Made by a program: the position numbers and the translations under genes
Notes under the pieces: model-generated
What the model saw: only the letters and a program-made list of their open reading frames with translations
What the model was told of the DNA's origin: nothing
Databases searched by the model: none
Shown: positions 8,029 through 16,700 of the stretch, piece by piece
Numbering within the stretch: position 1 is the stretch's first letter
How the letters are laid out: each line of letters opens with the position of its first letter
Assembly: GCF_025629245.1 (NCBI RefSeq)
Contig: NZ_JANZXN010000014.1
Span: 376 to 64,375 of the forward strand
Source: Natronobiforma cellulositropha
GTDB lineage: Archaea; Halobacteriota; Halobacteria; Halobacteriales; Natrialbaceae
Direction of reading: 5' to 3'
Length of the DNA stretch: 64,000 nt

Positions 8029-8802
8029 TCAGCCGATGTACCGAAGGTCGTCGTCGCTCGGCATCTCCATCGCCTGCTGCTTGCGCTCCATCTCCTGAAT
8101 CTTGCCGATGACGTCTTCCATCTCGTCGGCACGCTCGTCGAGCGAGTCGTACTCGAAGTCGAGTGCGAGTACCTCCTCGAGTACGTTGAGCACGGCACGG
8201 GCGCTCTTCGGGTCGACGAGGTAGCCGCTCGTCTCCCCCATCAGACACGTCGCGTCGAAGCCGCGGCGCGAACCGAGACCGAGCAGCAGTCCGCTGACAC
8301 CGACGATACCGCCGGCGGGTTCGTTCTCGCGGAACTCGACGCCGACGGTCTCGAGGTCCTCGACGAGCGACTCGTCGTTGACCGCCCCGATGACGGCGTA
8401 CTCGTCGATGAGTTCGCCCGTCGGGACGCCGCCCAGCGCGAACACCTCGCTCGAGTCGAACTCGGCGGCGACGTCGAGAAAGGCGTCGGTCAGCACGTAG
8501 TGACCCTGTGTCGTCTGCGCCTGGTGGTCGCCCGTGAGGACGAGGAGGTCCCGGCCGCCGTCTCCGGGTTCGACCGCGTGTACGTTCGCGCAGGTCAACG
8601 ACGACACACCGCCTTCGACGGTGACCTGTGGGGGAAACTCCTGTGAGTAAATCCGGCGAACGAGCGTCGTCTCGTCTTCGTACTCCTCTAAAATGTGGTC
8701 TGCGGCGAGTTTACCGACGTGGCCGACTCCCGGAAGCCCCTCGACGAACACCGGGTCGTCGAGTGTCACTGACGAGACGTCGTCGATCTCGAGTTCGTCC
8801 AT
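8029..8802 (-). CDS. Proteasome assembly chaperone family (PAC2) protein
   Basis: A 257-residue PAC2-family protein. The N-terminal signature FVEGLPGVGHVGKLAADHIL is clear, and LVLTGDHQAQTTQGHY and GLGSRRGFDATCLMGETSGY follow. The C-terminus has a charged helical tail (EMEDVIGKIQEMERKQQAME), probably a short coiled coil. Archaeal members are annotated as proteasome assembly chaperones by similarity to eukaryotic PAC2. It is the last gene of a same-strand run with nop10, aIF2-alpha, S27e and L44e, a conserved haloarchaeal order. Confidence 0.88.
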   Translation of the reverse strand: MDELEIDDVSSVTLDDPVFVEGLPGVGHVGKLAADHILEEYEDETTLVRRIYSQEFPPQVTVEGGVSSLTCANVHAVEPGDGGRDLLVLTGDHQAQTTQGHYVLTDAFLDVAAEFDSSEVFALGGVPTGELIDEYAVIGAVNDESLVEDLETVGVEFRENEPAGGIVGVSGLLLGLGSRRGFDATCLMGETSGYLVDPKSARAVLNVLEEVLALDFEYDSLDERADEMEDVIGKIQEMERKQQAMEMPSDDDLRYIG

Positions 8803-8805
8803 ACG

Positions 8806-8988
8806 CTACTCGCGATTGCGACGCTTAAGAGCGCGTCGGTACTCGCCGTGGCGGTCCGCCGGGTCGAACGGTGCCGGAGCGCTGTTGGCCGCCCGTTCGC
8901 CACACACGGGGCAGGTCGCAGAGAGCGTGTACACCGGCCGATCGTGGGCGGATCGCCACGCGCTGCACACCCGGATGTCCGACTTCAT
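8806..8988 (-). CDS. nop10: H/ACA RNP protein Nop10
   Basis: A 60-residue zinc-ribbon protein beginning MKSDIRVCSA, with the CPVC pair at residues 26-29, the second half of the ribbon, and a basic tail GEYRRALKRRNRE. Nop10 binds Cbf5 in the H/ACA ribonucleoprotein that makes pseudouridine in rRNA. It starts directly after the aIF2-alpha stop codon and ends three bases before the PAC2 start, so it is part of one operon. Confidence 0.92.
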   Translation of the reverse strand: MKSDIRVCSAWRSAHDRPVYTLSATCPVCGERAANSAPAPFDPADRHGEYRRALKRRNRE

Positions 8989-9786
8989 CTACTCGTCGTC
9001 GCTGTGTCGCTCGCGGTGGAACTCGCCCGTCCCGCCTTCCGCTGCGATGGCGGTGACTGCCCGGTCTGCACTCTCCTCGAGTTCGGCCTCGGCGACCTTG
9101 TAGTTCGGCGCGCGGACCTTGATCCGGTACTCGGGTGCGCCGACGTAGGTTACCTCGAGGTCGACGCCGTCGGGGAGGTCGCCGTTTCCTTCCGCGGCCT
9201 TCAGCGCCTCGCGGATGCCCTCGACACCGGTCTCGGAGGCGTTCTCTAGGTCGACGTAGCCGGTGACGTTGACGTAGGGAACGGAGACGTTCTCGCGTGC
9301 GGTCTCGATGATCGCGGCGGCGTCCTCCTCGGCGATGTCGATGCGCTCGAGCGCCTCTTCGCCGTGGATGGCCGCCTGTTTGAAGGCGTCGTAGAGGCTG
9401 CCGAACGAGCCGAGGAGTTCGTCGGCGACGCTCACGTAGTGGTCGTCGACCTCTTCGCCGAAGGCGAGACCCATCCAGTTGTCGGCCTTCTGCTCGTTCT
9501 TCCACTCCTGGATCTTATCGGAGTGTTGGTGGTCGTTGACGTCCTTGAGCGAGAGGTCGATCTGTTCGTGGGACTCGTCGACCTCGAGGACCTTACAGAC
9601 GACGATCTGGCCCTCGCGGACGTGATCGCGGACGTTCTTGATCCAGCCACTCGCGACCTCGGAGATGTGGATCAGACCGCGTTTGTCCTGGTACTCCTCT
9701 AAGTCGACGAAGACACCGAAGTCTTCGATCTCGTCGATCTTGCCGACGACGAGGTCGCCGGGGTTCGGCCAGCCGCCGTACTTCAT
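8989..9786 (-). CDS. eif2a: Translation initiation factor aIF2, subunit alpha
   Basis: A 265-residue protein with an N-terminal S1/OB RNA-binding domain (residues 1-85: [20 protein letters not shown], then the [11 protein letters not shown] strand), a helical middle domain and the C-terminal alpha-beta domain that binds aIF2-gamma ([14 protein letters not shown]). It is the alpha subunit of the heterotrimer that delivers initiator Met-tRNA to the small ribosomal subunit. It overlaps S27e upstream by four bases (ATGA at 9783-9786) and abuts nop10 downstream. Confidence 0.95.
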   Translation of the reverse strand: MKYGGWPNPGDLVVGKIDEIEDFGVFVDLEEYQDKRGLIHISEVASGWIKNVRDHVREGQIVVCKVLEVDESHEQIDLSLKDVNDHQHSDKIQEWKNEQKADNWMGLAFGEEVDDHYVSVADELLGSFGSLYDAFKQAAIHGEEALERIDIAEEDAAAIIETARENVSVPYVNVTGYVDLENASETGVEGIREALKAAEGNGDLPDGVDLEVTYVGAPEYRIKVRAPNYKVAEAELEESADRAVTAIAAEGGTGEFHRERHSDDE

Positions 9787-9956
9787 CGTGCTTCGACGGT
9801 CTCGACGACCTCGTGGTCGATGTCCGCCTTACCGCCGGTCGGACGCGCGAGCGTCGTCCCACAGACGGCGCAGGCGACTTCGGTCGAGGCTTTCCCGAAG
9901 ACGATCTGTTCGTTCTCACAATCACCGCACCGGACGAGGTAGAAATTTCCTGCCAT
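9783..9956 (-). CDS. rps27e: 30S ribosomal protein S27e
   Basis: A 57-residue zinc-binding ribosomal protein starting at ATG 9956 ([20 protein letters not shown]). Zinc ligands Cys10, Cys13, Cys29 and Cys32 are present. A longer in-frame extension upstream lacks family similarity and would overlap L44e, so the shorter start is used. It overlaps aIF2-alpha by four bases and follows L44e with a 4-bp gap. Confidence 0.95.
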   Translation of the reverse strand: MAGNFYLVRCGDCENEQIVFGKASTEVACAVCGTTLARPTGGKADIDHEVVETVEAR

Positions 9957-9960
9957 GTGT

Positions 9961-10245
9961 TTACTCCTGGAACTCGAGTCGGCCTGCGCGCCATCCCTTG
10001 CGGAGGTGAGCCTTGCCGCACTCACCGCAGCGGTACTTCAGGTCGGCCTTCTTCGTTGGTTTGTCACCACTCGGGACCTTCGAGAACTTCCCGGAGTTCC
10101 CGATCGTCGAAACCTGCCGTCGTCGTTGGCGGTCTGCGACCTGTTTCATCCCCGTCTGGCGGCCCGTTCGGACCTTCTCGACTTCGTGTTCGTGGTGTGC
10201 CTTACAGTGTGGGCAATACGTGTTGAACCGGCGTGGCATCTGCAT
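9961..10245 (-). CDS. rpl44e: 50S ribosomal protein L44e
   Basis: A 94-residue basic zinc-binding ribosomal protein. The start at 10245 gives [20 protein letters not shown], the conserved haloarchaeal beginning. Zinc ligands are Cys11 and Cys14 plus the later CGEC pair. It is first in the L44e-S27e-aIF2-alpha-Nop10-PAC2 run; the promoter must lie within the 146 bp shared with the divergent gene at 10392. Confidence 0.95.
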   Translation of the reverse strand: MQMPRRFNTYCPHCKAHHEHEVEKVRTGRQTGMKQVADRQRRRQVSTIGNSGKFSKVPSGDKPTKKADLKYRCGECGKAHLRKGWRAGRLEFQE

Positions 10246-10391
10246 GGTATCTCTTGGTGTGCGCTTGGACACCCCCGCTTAAAACCCGTTTGGTTTTTCT
10301 CCCGCCACGTCTGCGAAGGGGTCACACGCCCGGTGGTCGGCTCGCCCCTTCCTTCGAAGCGCTTAATTCCCCGTCGGTCGAACCCCCGCCC

Positions 10392-10658
10392 ATGAGACGG
10401 CTCATCATCAACGGCGACCCCGGCATCCGAAAGGACGCCGTCATCGAGTACGAAGGGGAGGAGCTGACGTGCTTCGGGATCAGCCGCAATGGAGAGTGGC
10501 ACGGACCCGAACGCGTCCAGCTGTGGTGTACGGTCGGTGACGAGAGCGAGCGCGAAGATTACGACTTCCGAAACTTCGTCCCGCACTTCCTCGAGGTCGA
10601 CCACGCCGACGCCGAAGAGATCACGGTCATCCAGGCGAAAGGCCCGCTCGCGATCTGA
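10392..10658 (+). CDS. HAH_0734-family conserved haloarchaeal protein
   Basis: An 88-residue soluble acidic protein starting MRRLIINGDPGIRKDAVIEY, divergent from the L44e operon. It matches the small, widely conserved haloarchaeal family usually called HAH_0734. No catalytic motif is visible and the function is unknown. Confidence 0.75.
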   Translation: MRRLIINGDPGIRKDAVIEYEGEELTCFGISRNGEWHGPERVQLWCTVGDESEREDYDFRNFVPHFLEVDHADAEEITVIQAKGPLAI

Positions 10659-10878
10659 ACGCACTCTCACGTCCGTTTTCGCTTCTCTCGCGGGTCGCTG
10701 TGGACCCGCCGTCTCGGTTCGACTCCCTTCGAGCGACGTCCTCGTCACCGCTCGAGTTGCCGTCGTCGAGCCGCGTCCGCTCGAGTACCACGCCCCGGGG
10801 GAGCGCCCCTCGCGGTAGAAACACGCATACGGCGGTCGAATCACAACCCTTAACTAGTGGTCTGGGTTAGAAGGAACC
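10659..10878. other. Intergenic region upstream of tRNA-Met
   Basis: About 220 bases with no supported gene. The tRNA promoter must lie near its right end; CACAACCCTTAACTAG at about 10842-10857 is the only AT-rich candidate. Confidence 0.4.
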
Positions 10879-10953
10879 AGCGGGATGGGATAGCCAGGAG
10901 ATTCCGGCGGGCTCATAACCCGCAGATCGGTAGTTCAAATCTACCTCCCGCTA
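10879..10953 (+). tRNA. Initiator tRNA-Met (CAU)
   Basis: The sequence from AGCGGGATGGGATAGCC to CTACCTCCCGCTA folds as a full cloverleaf of 75 nt without an encoded CCA. The acceptor stem AGCGGGA pairs with TCCCGCT, keeping the A1-U72 pair. The anticodon loop is CTCATAA with a GGG/CCC-rich stem typical of initiators, and the T arm carries GTTCAAAT. It matches the archaeal initiator tRNA pattern. Its 3' 21 bases are repeated twice downstream (11078, 11214), which marks it as an integration target. Confidence 0.95.
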
Positions 10954-10954
10954 C

Positions 10955-11019
10955 TTTTCACGAATTCAACGACGAACACCGAGCAGGGCGAGGTGTGAGT
11001 CCCTCCGAATTCGTGAAAA
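10955..11019. repeat. 13-bp inverted repeat just downstream of tRNA-Met
   Basis: TTTTCACGAATTC at 10955-10967 and its perfect complement GAATTCGTGAAAA at 11007-11019 flank a 39-bp spacer. It begins two bases after the tRNA and could be a processing/termination hairpin or a binding site left by an integrated element. Confidence 0.55.
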
Positions 11020-11077
11020 TGGTATGTGGTTGTTCGAACGAGAGAAGACCGTGAGCGAAGCGAGCGGTCTTCGCGTT

Positions 11078-11098
11078 GTTCAAATCTACCTCCCGCTA
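11078..11098 (+). repeat. tRNA-Met 3'-end duplicate (att-like site 1)
   Basis: The last 21 bases of the tRNA gene (GTTCAAATCTACCTCCCGCTA) recur here with no mismatch, 145 bp downstream of the original. Duplicated tRNA 3' ends are what site-specific integrases leave as attL/attR. Confidence 0.75.
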
Positions 11099-11489
11099 CG
11101 TTTCGAGGCGAACACAACCGAGGAACGAAGTGACGAGTGCCGTGAGCCTCAGAAAGCGCACTAGATTTGAATAAGACGAGACGCGCGCAGCGACGCGAGC
11201 ACGTTTCGGCGTGGTTCAAATCTACCTCCCGATACGTTTCGAGGTGAGCAACAGCGAAACCGTGGCCACGGCGTCGCCCACTCGAGTACACCGCCCTTCC
11301 CGAACGAACGGTCGGTCGAACTCCGACGATTTAATCAGATCCTTACCTATCATATGCTATATTATTATGTGCTCGTACACCGTGTACACCCGAGTCGTAA
11401 CCCCGCTGTTCGCCAGCTACCGCTGTTCGCTCCGGTAATTGCGACACCTGTCGCGGCTGTGTCTACGGGTTTCAGCGTCGGATCACAAT
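11099..11489. other. Gene-free region with integration remnants
   Basis: Apart from att-like site 2 there is no credible gene here. No integrase remnant is visible. The right part (11330-11400) is AT-rich (ATCATATGCTATATTATTATG), unlike surrounding coding DNA, and may belong to the upstream control region of the ABC operon. Confidence 0.45.
11214..11234 (+). repeat. tRNA-Met 3'-end duplicate (att-like site 2)
   Basis: A second duplicate of the 21-base tRNA end with one mismatch (CCCGATA for CCCGCTA), 136 bp after site 1. Both duplicates are followed by similar sequence (CGTTTCGAGGYGARCA), so the repeat unit is longer than the tRNA match alone. Confidence 0.7.
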
Positions 11490-11497
11490 CTATATAC
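11490..11497 (+). promoter_or_regulatory. TATA box of the oligopeptide ABC operon
   Basis: CTATATAC lies about 27 nt before the ATG at 11521, giving a leaderless or near-leaderless message for the five-gene operon. Confidence 0.6.
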
Positions 11498-11520
11498 TCA
11501 TTTGGTTTCATTACCGGACT

Positions 11521-13356
11521 ATGTCCCACAATCGGTTTGCTGGCGTTTCTCGTCGGGCGCTTGTCAAGGCCGCAGGTGTCGCCGGTCTCGCCGGTCTCGC
11601 CGGTTGTTTCGACGCAGACGGTGGACGAAGCCTCGAGAACGGGTCCGACGGGGTGACGCTCGACCAGCGGGAGATTCACCCCGAGTGGGTCCACGCGGTC
11701 TCCGCCGAGGCGAGCGAGTTGAGTCCATACCGAGCGACCGATTACGCCTCCGGCCTGCGGACGACGCTCCTCCTCGACGGTGCCTACACGCTCGACGAGG
11801 ACGACGAGTTCTACAGCTTCTGGGTCGAGTCCTACGAGAACCGCGGGGAGGAGTCCTACGCCTTCACGCTCCGTGACAACCTCGAGTGGGGAAACGACTA
11901 CGGCCAGCAGACGGCCGACGACTGGGTGTGGTTCTACAACCACGTCGTCACGCCCGAGGAGAACTGGGTGGGCCATCCAACCCGCGACGACTGGTCGAAC
12001 GTCGTCTCCGTCGAGCGCGAGTCCGAGTTGACGTTCGTCGTCGACCTCGAGAAACCCGATCCGTTGTTCGTCCGGCGGCCGACGATGTGGGGGACGCAGA
12101 TCCTCCCGAGCGAACTGACCAAACCCTACTACGAGCGCTGGGTCGACGGCGACGGCGACGCCGGCCACGAGCTGAACACCGCAGACGAAGTCCTCGAGTT
12201 TCAGTACGCAGGAAATCTGGGACCGTACACGTTCGACCGCCGCGAGATCGAAGACCGGTTCGTCGTCCAGCGAAACGACGACTACTACCGCCGCGGGACG
12301 GAACCGGACGCGGACGACTGGGAGGACGCACCGTACTTCGAACGGTACGTGATGCGCATCCTCCCGGAACAGAGCACGCGCCTCGCCGAGCTCAGAACCG
12401 GCGGCATCACGTACACGGAACTGCCCGCCGACGAAGCACACGCACTCGAGAACGAATCCGCAGTCGAGACCGTCACGACGCCGACGCCGTTTCTGCGCCT
12501 CGCGGCGTACAACCAGCGTGAGAACGGCTGGGAACCGTTTCGAAACCAGTCGGTCAGGCAGGCGTTCAGCATGGCGGTCGAGAAGACATCGATCGTCGAG
12601 AACATCTTCGACGGAAACGCTGACGTCGCTCACACGTTCCAGCCCACCTACTCCGAGTTTTACGACGACTCGCACGTTCGTGAGTTCGGTGAGGGTGAGA
12701 GCTACGACCCCGAGGCGGCCCGTTCGATCCTCGAGCGCGAACTGCCGTCGGCCTACGGCTACGACGGCGACGTGCTGCTCGATGCCGAGGGCTCGCAGGT
12801 CGCGCTCACGCTCGTCTACCAGACTGGCGAGCGCGTCTATCGCGACTCCGGCCGGTACATCGCCGCCGCCATCGAGGATTTGGGCGTCGCGGTCGAACAG
12901 CGGGCGGTTCCCGGTGACGTCCTCCTCGAGCGCTACGCCTACCAGGAGAGCGACAGCGGCATCCCGACGCTGAACGCGGGCAGCCGTGACCGCTACACGA
13001 GTGACGTCGAGTGGGACATCATGTGGTCGCTCAGTCTCAACACGTTCCCGCGCTCGCCGGAGAACATCGGCGCGTTCTTCACGGAGGCGGGGACGGCGAA
13101 CTTCATGGGCTACGTCCCCGCGGGGGATCTCGAGGGGTTGCTCGAGGAGGCGGCGACGGCACCGGACATCGAGCGTCGACGCGAGCGCTTCGGCGAGGTG
13201 TTCGGTCTGTTGAGCGAGGAGCAGCCGGCGAATTTCATGATCTTCGACAATACGATCCACGGCTACCACCGAAACGTCGTCCTGACCGAACCGGTCTCCC
13301 CGTCGTGGGGGTACAAACGCCACACCTACTGGGCGAGCGAGGACCCACACGGATAA
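11521..13356 (+). CDS. ABC transporter substrate-binding lipoprotein (oligopeptide/dipeptide type)
   Basis: A 611-residue extracellular solute-binding protein, family 5 (DppA/OppA type). It has a Tat signal (R11-R12, SRRALVK) and a lipobox with Cys29 (LAGLAGCF), so it is anchored on the outer face of the membrane. Internal family features include the FQYAGNLGPYTF region and VEQRAVPGDVLLERYAYQ. It is first gene of a tightly packed operon with two permeases and two ATPases. Family substrates are peptides, nickel chelates or sugars; the sequence alone does not decide. Confidence 0.88.
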   Translation: MSHNRFAGVSRRALVKAAGVAGLAGLAGCFDADGGRSLENGSDGVTLDQREIHPEWVHAVSAEASELSPYRATDYASGLRTTLLLDGAYTLDEDDEFYSFWVESYENRGEESYAFTLRDNLEWGNDYGQQTADDWVWFYNHVVTPEENWVGHPTRDDWSNVVSVERESELTFVVDLEKPDPLFVRRPTMWGTQILPSELTKPYYERWVDGDGDAGHELNTADEVLEFQYAGNLGPYTFDRREIEDRFVVQRNDDYYRRGTEPDADDWEDAPYFERYVMRILPEQSTRLAELRTGGITYTELPADEAHALENESAVETVTTPTPFLRLAAYNQRENGWEPFRNQSVRQAFSMAVEKTSIVENIFDGNADVAHTFQPTYSEFYDDSHVREFGEGESYDPEAARSILERELPSAYGYDGDVLLDAEGSQVALTLVYQTGERVYRDSGRYIAAAIEDLGVAVEQRAVPGDVLLERYAYQESDSGIPTLNAGSRDRYTSDVEWDIMWSLSLNTFPRSPENIGAFFTEAGTANFMGYVPAGDLEGLLEEAATAPDIERRRERFGEVFGLLSEEQPANFMIFDNTIHGYHRNVVLTEPVSPSWGYKRHTYWASEDPHG

Positions 13357-13468
13357 CTCGAGCCGTGTCCCTCCACAACGGCTCGAACGGCGGTCTCGGT
13401 CCCGTTCGGCGACTGAACAGGTGTTCGTCCCCTCGCCCACAGCGATATCGAGGTGGGTCGCCGTGAGT

Positions 13469-14443
13469 ATGGCGTGGTTCGTCGGCCGACGGCTGGTGTG
13501 GGCGCTGTTCGCGACCTTCCTGGTCGTGACGCTCACCTTCGCCCTGCTGGCGGCCTCACCGAACCCGGAGACGAGTCAGGCGGCCTGGCAGGCCGCCCAG
13601 GACGGAAGCGATCCGGAAGAGGCGCGCGCACTGGTCGATCAGCAACACGGCGCAGGTGACTCGCTCACGACGCAGTACGTCTCCTACATGGTCTCGATGT
13701 TCTCCCTCGACTGGGGACAGTCGACGACGTACAACGAAGACGTGACGTCGGTGATCGCGAACGCCTGGGTCTACTCGGCGATCACCGTCATCCCCGCGAC
13801 GATCATCGCCGTCGTCGTCGGCTTCGGCATCGGTCTCTACTCGGCGACCCACCAGTACACCACCGCGGACTACGCGGCGACGCTCGTCGCCTTCTTCGGC
13901 GTCAGTATTCCGAACTTCTGGTTCGCCATCGTCCTCATGCTCGTCTTCGGGGAGCTGCTCGGACTCACGCCGATCAGTTACGACAGCGAGGTCCCGTTCT
14001 GGTCGCTCGAGCACCTCTCGTATCTGGTCTTACCGATCACGGTGCTGGCGACGGCCGCGGTCGCCTCCGAGATGCGCTACGCCCGCGCGGAGGCGCTCGA
14101 GTACGTCTCGGCGACGTGGACGAAGACGGCGCGGGCGAAGGGGCTGAGCGAGACCGCCGTGACGATCCGGCACGTCTTCCGGCCGGCGACGGTGCCGCTC
14201 GTGACGATTCTGGTCGCGGACCTCGTCGGCATCATCTTCGCGACGGCGTACGTCGTCGAGGTGATCTTCGGCATCCCGGGTCTCGGCTACGTGAGCTACC
14301 AGGCGCTGGTGCGCATGGACACCCCGCTCGTCCTCGCGACGACGCTCATTCCGGTGTTCGTCACCATCGTCGCGAACCTGTGCCAGGACCTCGCCTACAC
14401 CGTCCTCGACCCGCGAATCGACTACGAGGGGCGATCACCGTGA
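13469..14443 (+). CDS. ABC transporter permease (DppB type)
   Basis: A 324-residue inner-membrane permease from ATG 13469 (MAWFVGRRLVWALFATFLVV). GTG 13463 is an in-frame alternative two codons upstream; the far-upstream ATG would add unlike residues. Six transmembrane segments and the EAA loop typical of DppB (YVSATWTKTARAKGLSETAV) are visible. The stop overlaps the GTG start of the next permease (GTGA, 14440-14443). Confidence 0.9.
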   Translation: MAWFVGRRLVWALFATFLVVTLTFALLAASPNPETSQAAWQAAQDGSDPEEARALVDQQHGAGDSLTTQYVSYMVSMFSLDWGQSTTYNEDVTSVIANAWVYSAITVIPATIIAVVVGFGIGLYSATHQYTTADYAATLVAFFGVSIPNFWFAIVLMLVFGELLGLTPISYDSEVPFWSLEHLSYLVLPITVLATAAVASEMRYARAEALEYVSATWTKTARAKGLSETAVTIRHVFRPATVPLVTILVADLVGIIFATAYVVEVIFGIPGLGYVSYQALVRMDTPLVLATTLIPVFVTIVANLCQDLAYTVLDPRIDYEGRSP

Positions 14444-15633
14444 CGGCGAGCACCGACACCACTGCCGACCGGGAGCGAGCGCCGACACTCGAGCCGATCG
14501 ACTGGGAGGTGGTGGCGAGCGAGCGGGACGCCCATCGCGCCCGAGTCACCGCTCGCTCGCTGGTGACCGCCGCGTGTTTCCTCGGTCTCCTCGCCGCCTG
14601 GGCGTTCGACCACGTCGCCCGGGCGAGCCACGAGCCGTTTCTCACGCTCGCGACGGGTGTCGCGTTCCTCGGAGAGGACGGGGTCCTGACGGCGTCACCG
14701 AGCCACGTCGACTGGCTGTTCGGGTTGACGCTGCTCGTCGGCGTCCGCTACGCGCTGGTCCCGCTGTGGGAGAATCCGCGGCTGACGCGCTACTACTGGC
14801 GGCGGATCGCACGCAACCGACTCGGAGTCTACAGCCTGTACTTCCTGGCTGGCGTCTTTCTCGTCGGTCTGATCGGACCGCTGGTGCTCGGCGATCCGGA
14901 ACCACAGTGGGACCTCGGCCACACCCCGCCGGTCGGCTTCGGGGGTACGTTCGCCCACCCGCTCGGGACGACTCGAAACGGTGAGGGGATCCTCGAGATC
15001 GTCGTCGCGGGCGCTCGCGTGAGCATGCAGGTCGGGCTGATCGCGACGACGATCAGTATCGGTCTCGCGACCGTGGTGGGGACGACGGCCGCGTTCGTCG
15101 GCGGCCGGGTCGACGACCTGCTCATGCGCGGCGTCGACCTGTTGATGACGTTTCCGACGCTGTTTTTCATCCTCTTTCTCGTCTACATCTACGGCGGCAA
15201 CCTGTTCGTGCTGGTGCTCATTCTCGCGTTCACCACCTGGGGCGGCCAGGCGCGTCTGATCCGGAGCGAGGCCCTCCAGCGACGCGAGGAGGCGTACATC
15301 GACGCTGCCCGCGCGGCCGGTGGCGGGCCGTGGTACGTCATCCGACGCCACGTCGTGCCGAACGTCTCGAACACGGTCGTCACCGGGGCGACGCTGTTGA
15401 TCCCCATCGTGATCCTCTTCGAGGCGGTCGTCGCCTTCCTCGGCTTCGGCGACCCCTCGGTCTGGTCGTGGGGACGGATCATCGCCGACGGCCGTGAGAG
15501 CCTCGCGAGCGCCTGGTGGGTGTCGACGATTCCCGGACTGGTCTTGTTCCTGACCGTGCTCGCGTTCAACTTCCTGGGTGACGCCCTCAGAGACGCTCTC
15601 GATCCGAGACACGAGGTGAACCGCGGGCGATGA
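14440..15633 (+). CDS. ABC transporter permease (DppC type)
   Basis: A 397-residue permease starting at GTG 14440, which overlaps the previous stop. The N-terminal 115 residues form an extra region with two hydrophobic segments before the usual DppC start (RRIARNRLGVYSLYFLAGVF). The core has the gate region GARVSMQVGLIATTISIGLA and the EAA loop YIDAARAAGGGPWYVIRRHV. Together with the DppB partner it forms the membrane channel. Its stop overlaps the ATG of the next gene by four bases. Confidence 0.9.
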   Translation: MTASTDTTADRERAPTLEPIDWEVVASERDAHRARVTARSLVTAACFLGLLAAWAFDHVARASHEPFLTLATGVAFLGEDGVLTASPSHVDWLFGLTLLVGVRYALVPLWENPRLTRYYWRRIARNRLGVYSLYFLAGVFLVGLIGPLVLGDPEPQWDLGHTPPVGFGGTFAHPLGTTRNGEGILEIVVAGARVSMQVGLIATTISIGLATVVGTTAAFVGGRVDDLLMRGVDLLMTFPTLFFILFLVYIYGGNLFVLVLILAFTTWGGQARLIRSEALQRREEAYIDAARAAGGGPWYVIRRHVVPNVSNTVVTGATLLIPIVILFEAVVAFLGFGDPSVWSWGRIIADGRESLASAWWVSTIPGLVLFLTVLAFNFLGDALRDALDPRHEVNRGR

Positions 15634-16700
15634 CCGACGACTCACTCCTCTCGATCCGCGACCTCAGGGCGCAGTTTCACACCGACGAGGGCGTCGTCCG
15701 CGCCGTCGACGGCGTCAGCTTCGACGTCGGCCGCGGCGAAACCGTCTGTCTCGTCGGCGAGAGCGGCAGCGGAAAGACGGTGACCGCCGAGTCGATCACG
15801 CGCCTGCTCGCGACCCCACCAGGACGGATCGTCGGCGGTGAGATCCGCTTCGACGGCACCGACGTGACCTCGATGGCCGAAGACGAGTTACGCACGATCC
15901 GTGGCTCGAGGATCGCCCACGTCTTCCAGAACCCGCAAGGCTCGCTCAACCCCGTCTACAGCGTCGGCGCACAGATCGGCGAGGCGATCCGTGCCCACCG
16001 GCGCGTCTCGAGACGCCACGCCAGAGCGCGCGCGATCGACCTCCTCGAGTCCGTCGGCATCCCCGACCCGGCCGCCCGCGTCGACGACTATCCACACGAG
16101 TTCTCGACCGGCCAGAAACAGCGCGTCGCCATCGCGATGGCGCTCGCCTGCGATCCCGACCTCCTGATCGCCGACGAACCGACGACCGCCCTCGACGTGA
16201 CGGTCCAGGCCGACATCCTCGACCTCCTCGCGTCGCTGCAGGCCGAACGCGGGATGTCGATCCTCCTCGTCACCCACGACCTCGGCGTCGTCGCTCGACT
16301 CGCAGACCGCGTCGTCGTCCTCTACGCGGGGACGGTGCTCGAGCGCGCCGACGTCGTCGACCTCTTCGAGCGTCCGGCACACCCGTACACGCGCGCGCTC
16401 CTCGAGTGTCTCCCCGGCGTCGACGGGGAGGTCGAACCGATCGGCGGCACCTTACCGAGTCCGATCGACCCGCCCGACGGCTGTCGCTTCGCCCCGCGCT
16501 GTCCACACGCGATCGAAGAGTGCCACGCTGGTGGGCGGCCACCGCCTTCCACCGTCGGCGACGACCACGTCGCCTCCTGTCTGGGCTATCACCGCGAGTA
16601 TCGGGGGGCGATCGACCTCGAGCGCCACCCCACAGCCGAGGAGACACAGCGTGTCAGCGACCGCCCGGACGCTGGCATCGACGGAGGTGGGCCGCGGTGA
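15630..16700 (+). CDS. ABC transporter ATPase (DppD type)
   Basis: A 356-residue ATPase. Walker A is GESGSGKT near residue 46, the signature is STGQKQRVAIAMAL, Walker B is LLIADEPT, and the H-loop is LLVTHDLG. The C-terminal oligopeptide-transporter extension is present with clustered cysteines (DGCRFAPRCPHAIEECH), which bind an Fe-S cluster in some homologues. It overlaps both neighbours (ATGA at 15630, GTGA at 16697), suggesting tight translational coupling. Confidence 0.92.
   Translation: MTDDSLLSIRDLRAQFHTDEGVVRAVDGVSFDVGRGETVCLVGESGSGKTVTAESITRLLATPPGRIVGGEIRFDGTDVTSMAEDELRTIRGSRIAHVFQNPQGSLNPVYSVGAQIGEAIRAHRRVSRRHARARAIDLLESVGIPDPAARVDDYPHEFSTGQKQRVAIAMALACDPDLLIADEPTTALDVTVQADILDLLASLQAERGMSILLVTHDLGVVARLADRVVVLYAGTVLERADVVDLFERPAHPYTRALLECLPGVDGEVEPIGGTLPSPIDPPDGCRFAPRCPHAIEECHAGGRPPPSTVGDDHVASCLGYHREYRGAIDLERHPTAEETQRVSDRPDAGIDGGGPR

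Noticed and set aside
11365-13536. A 723-codon minus-strand frame opposite the ABC binding protein
   Set aside because: It mirrors the plus-strand substrate-binding gene, which has a Tat signal, lipobox and family motifs. The mirror has shadow composition typical of high-GC DNA.
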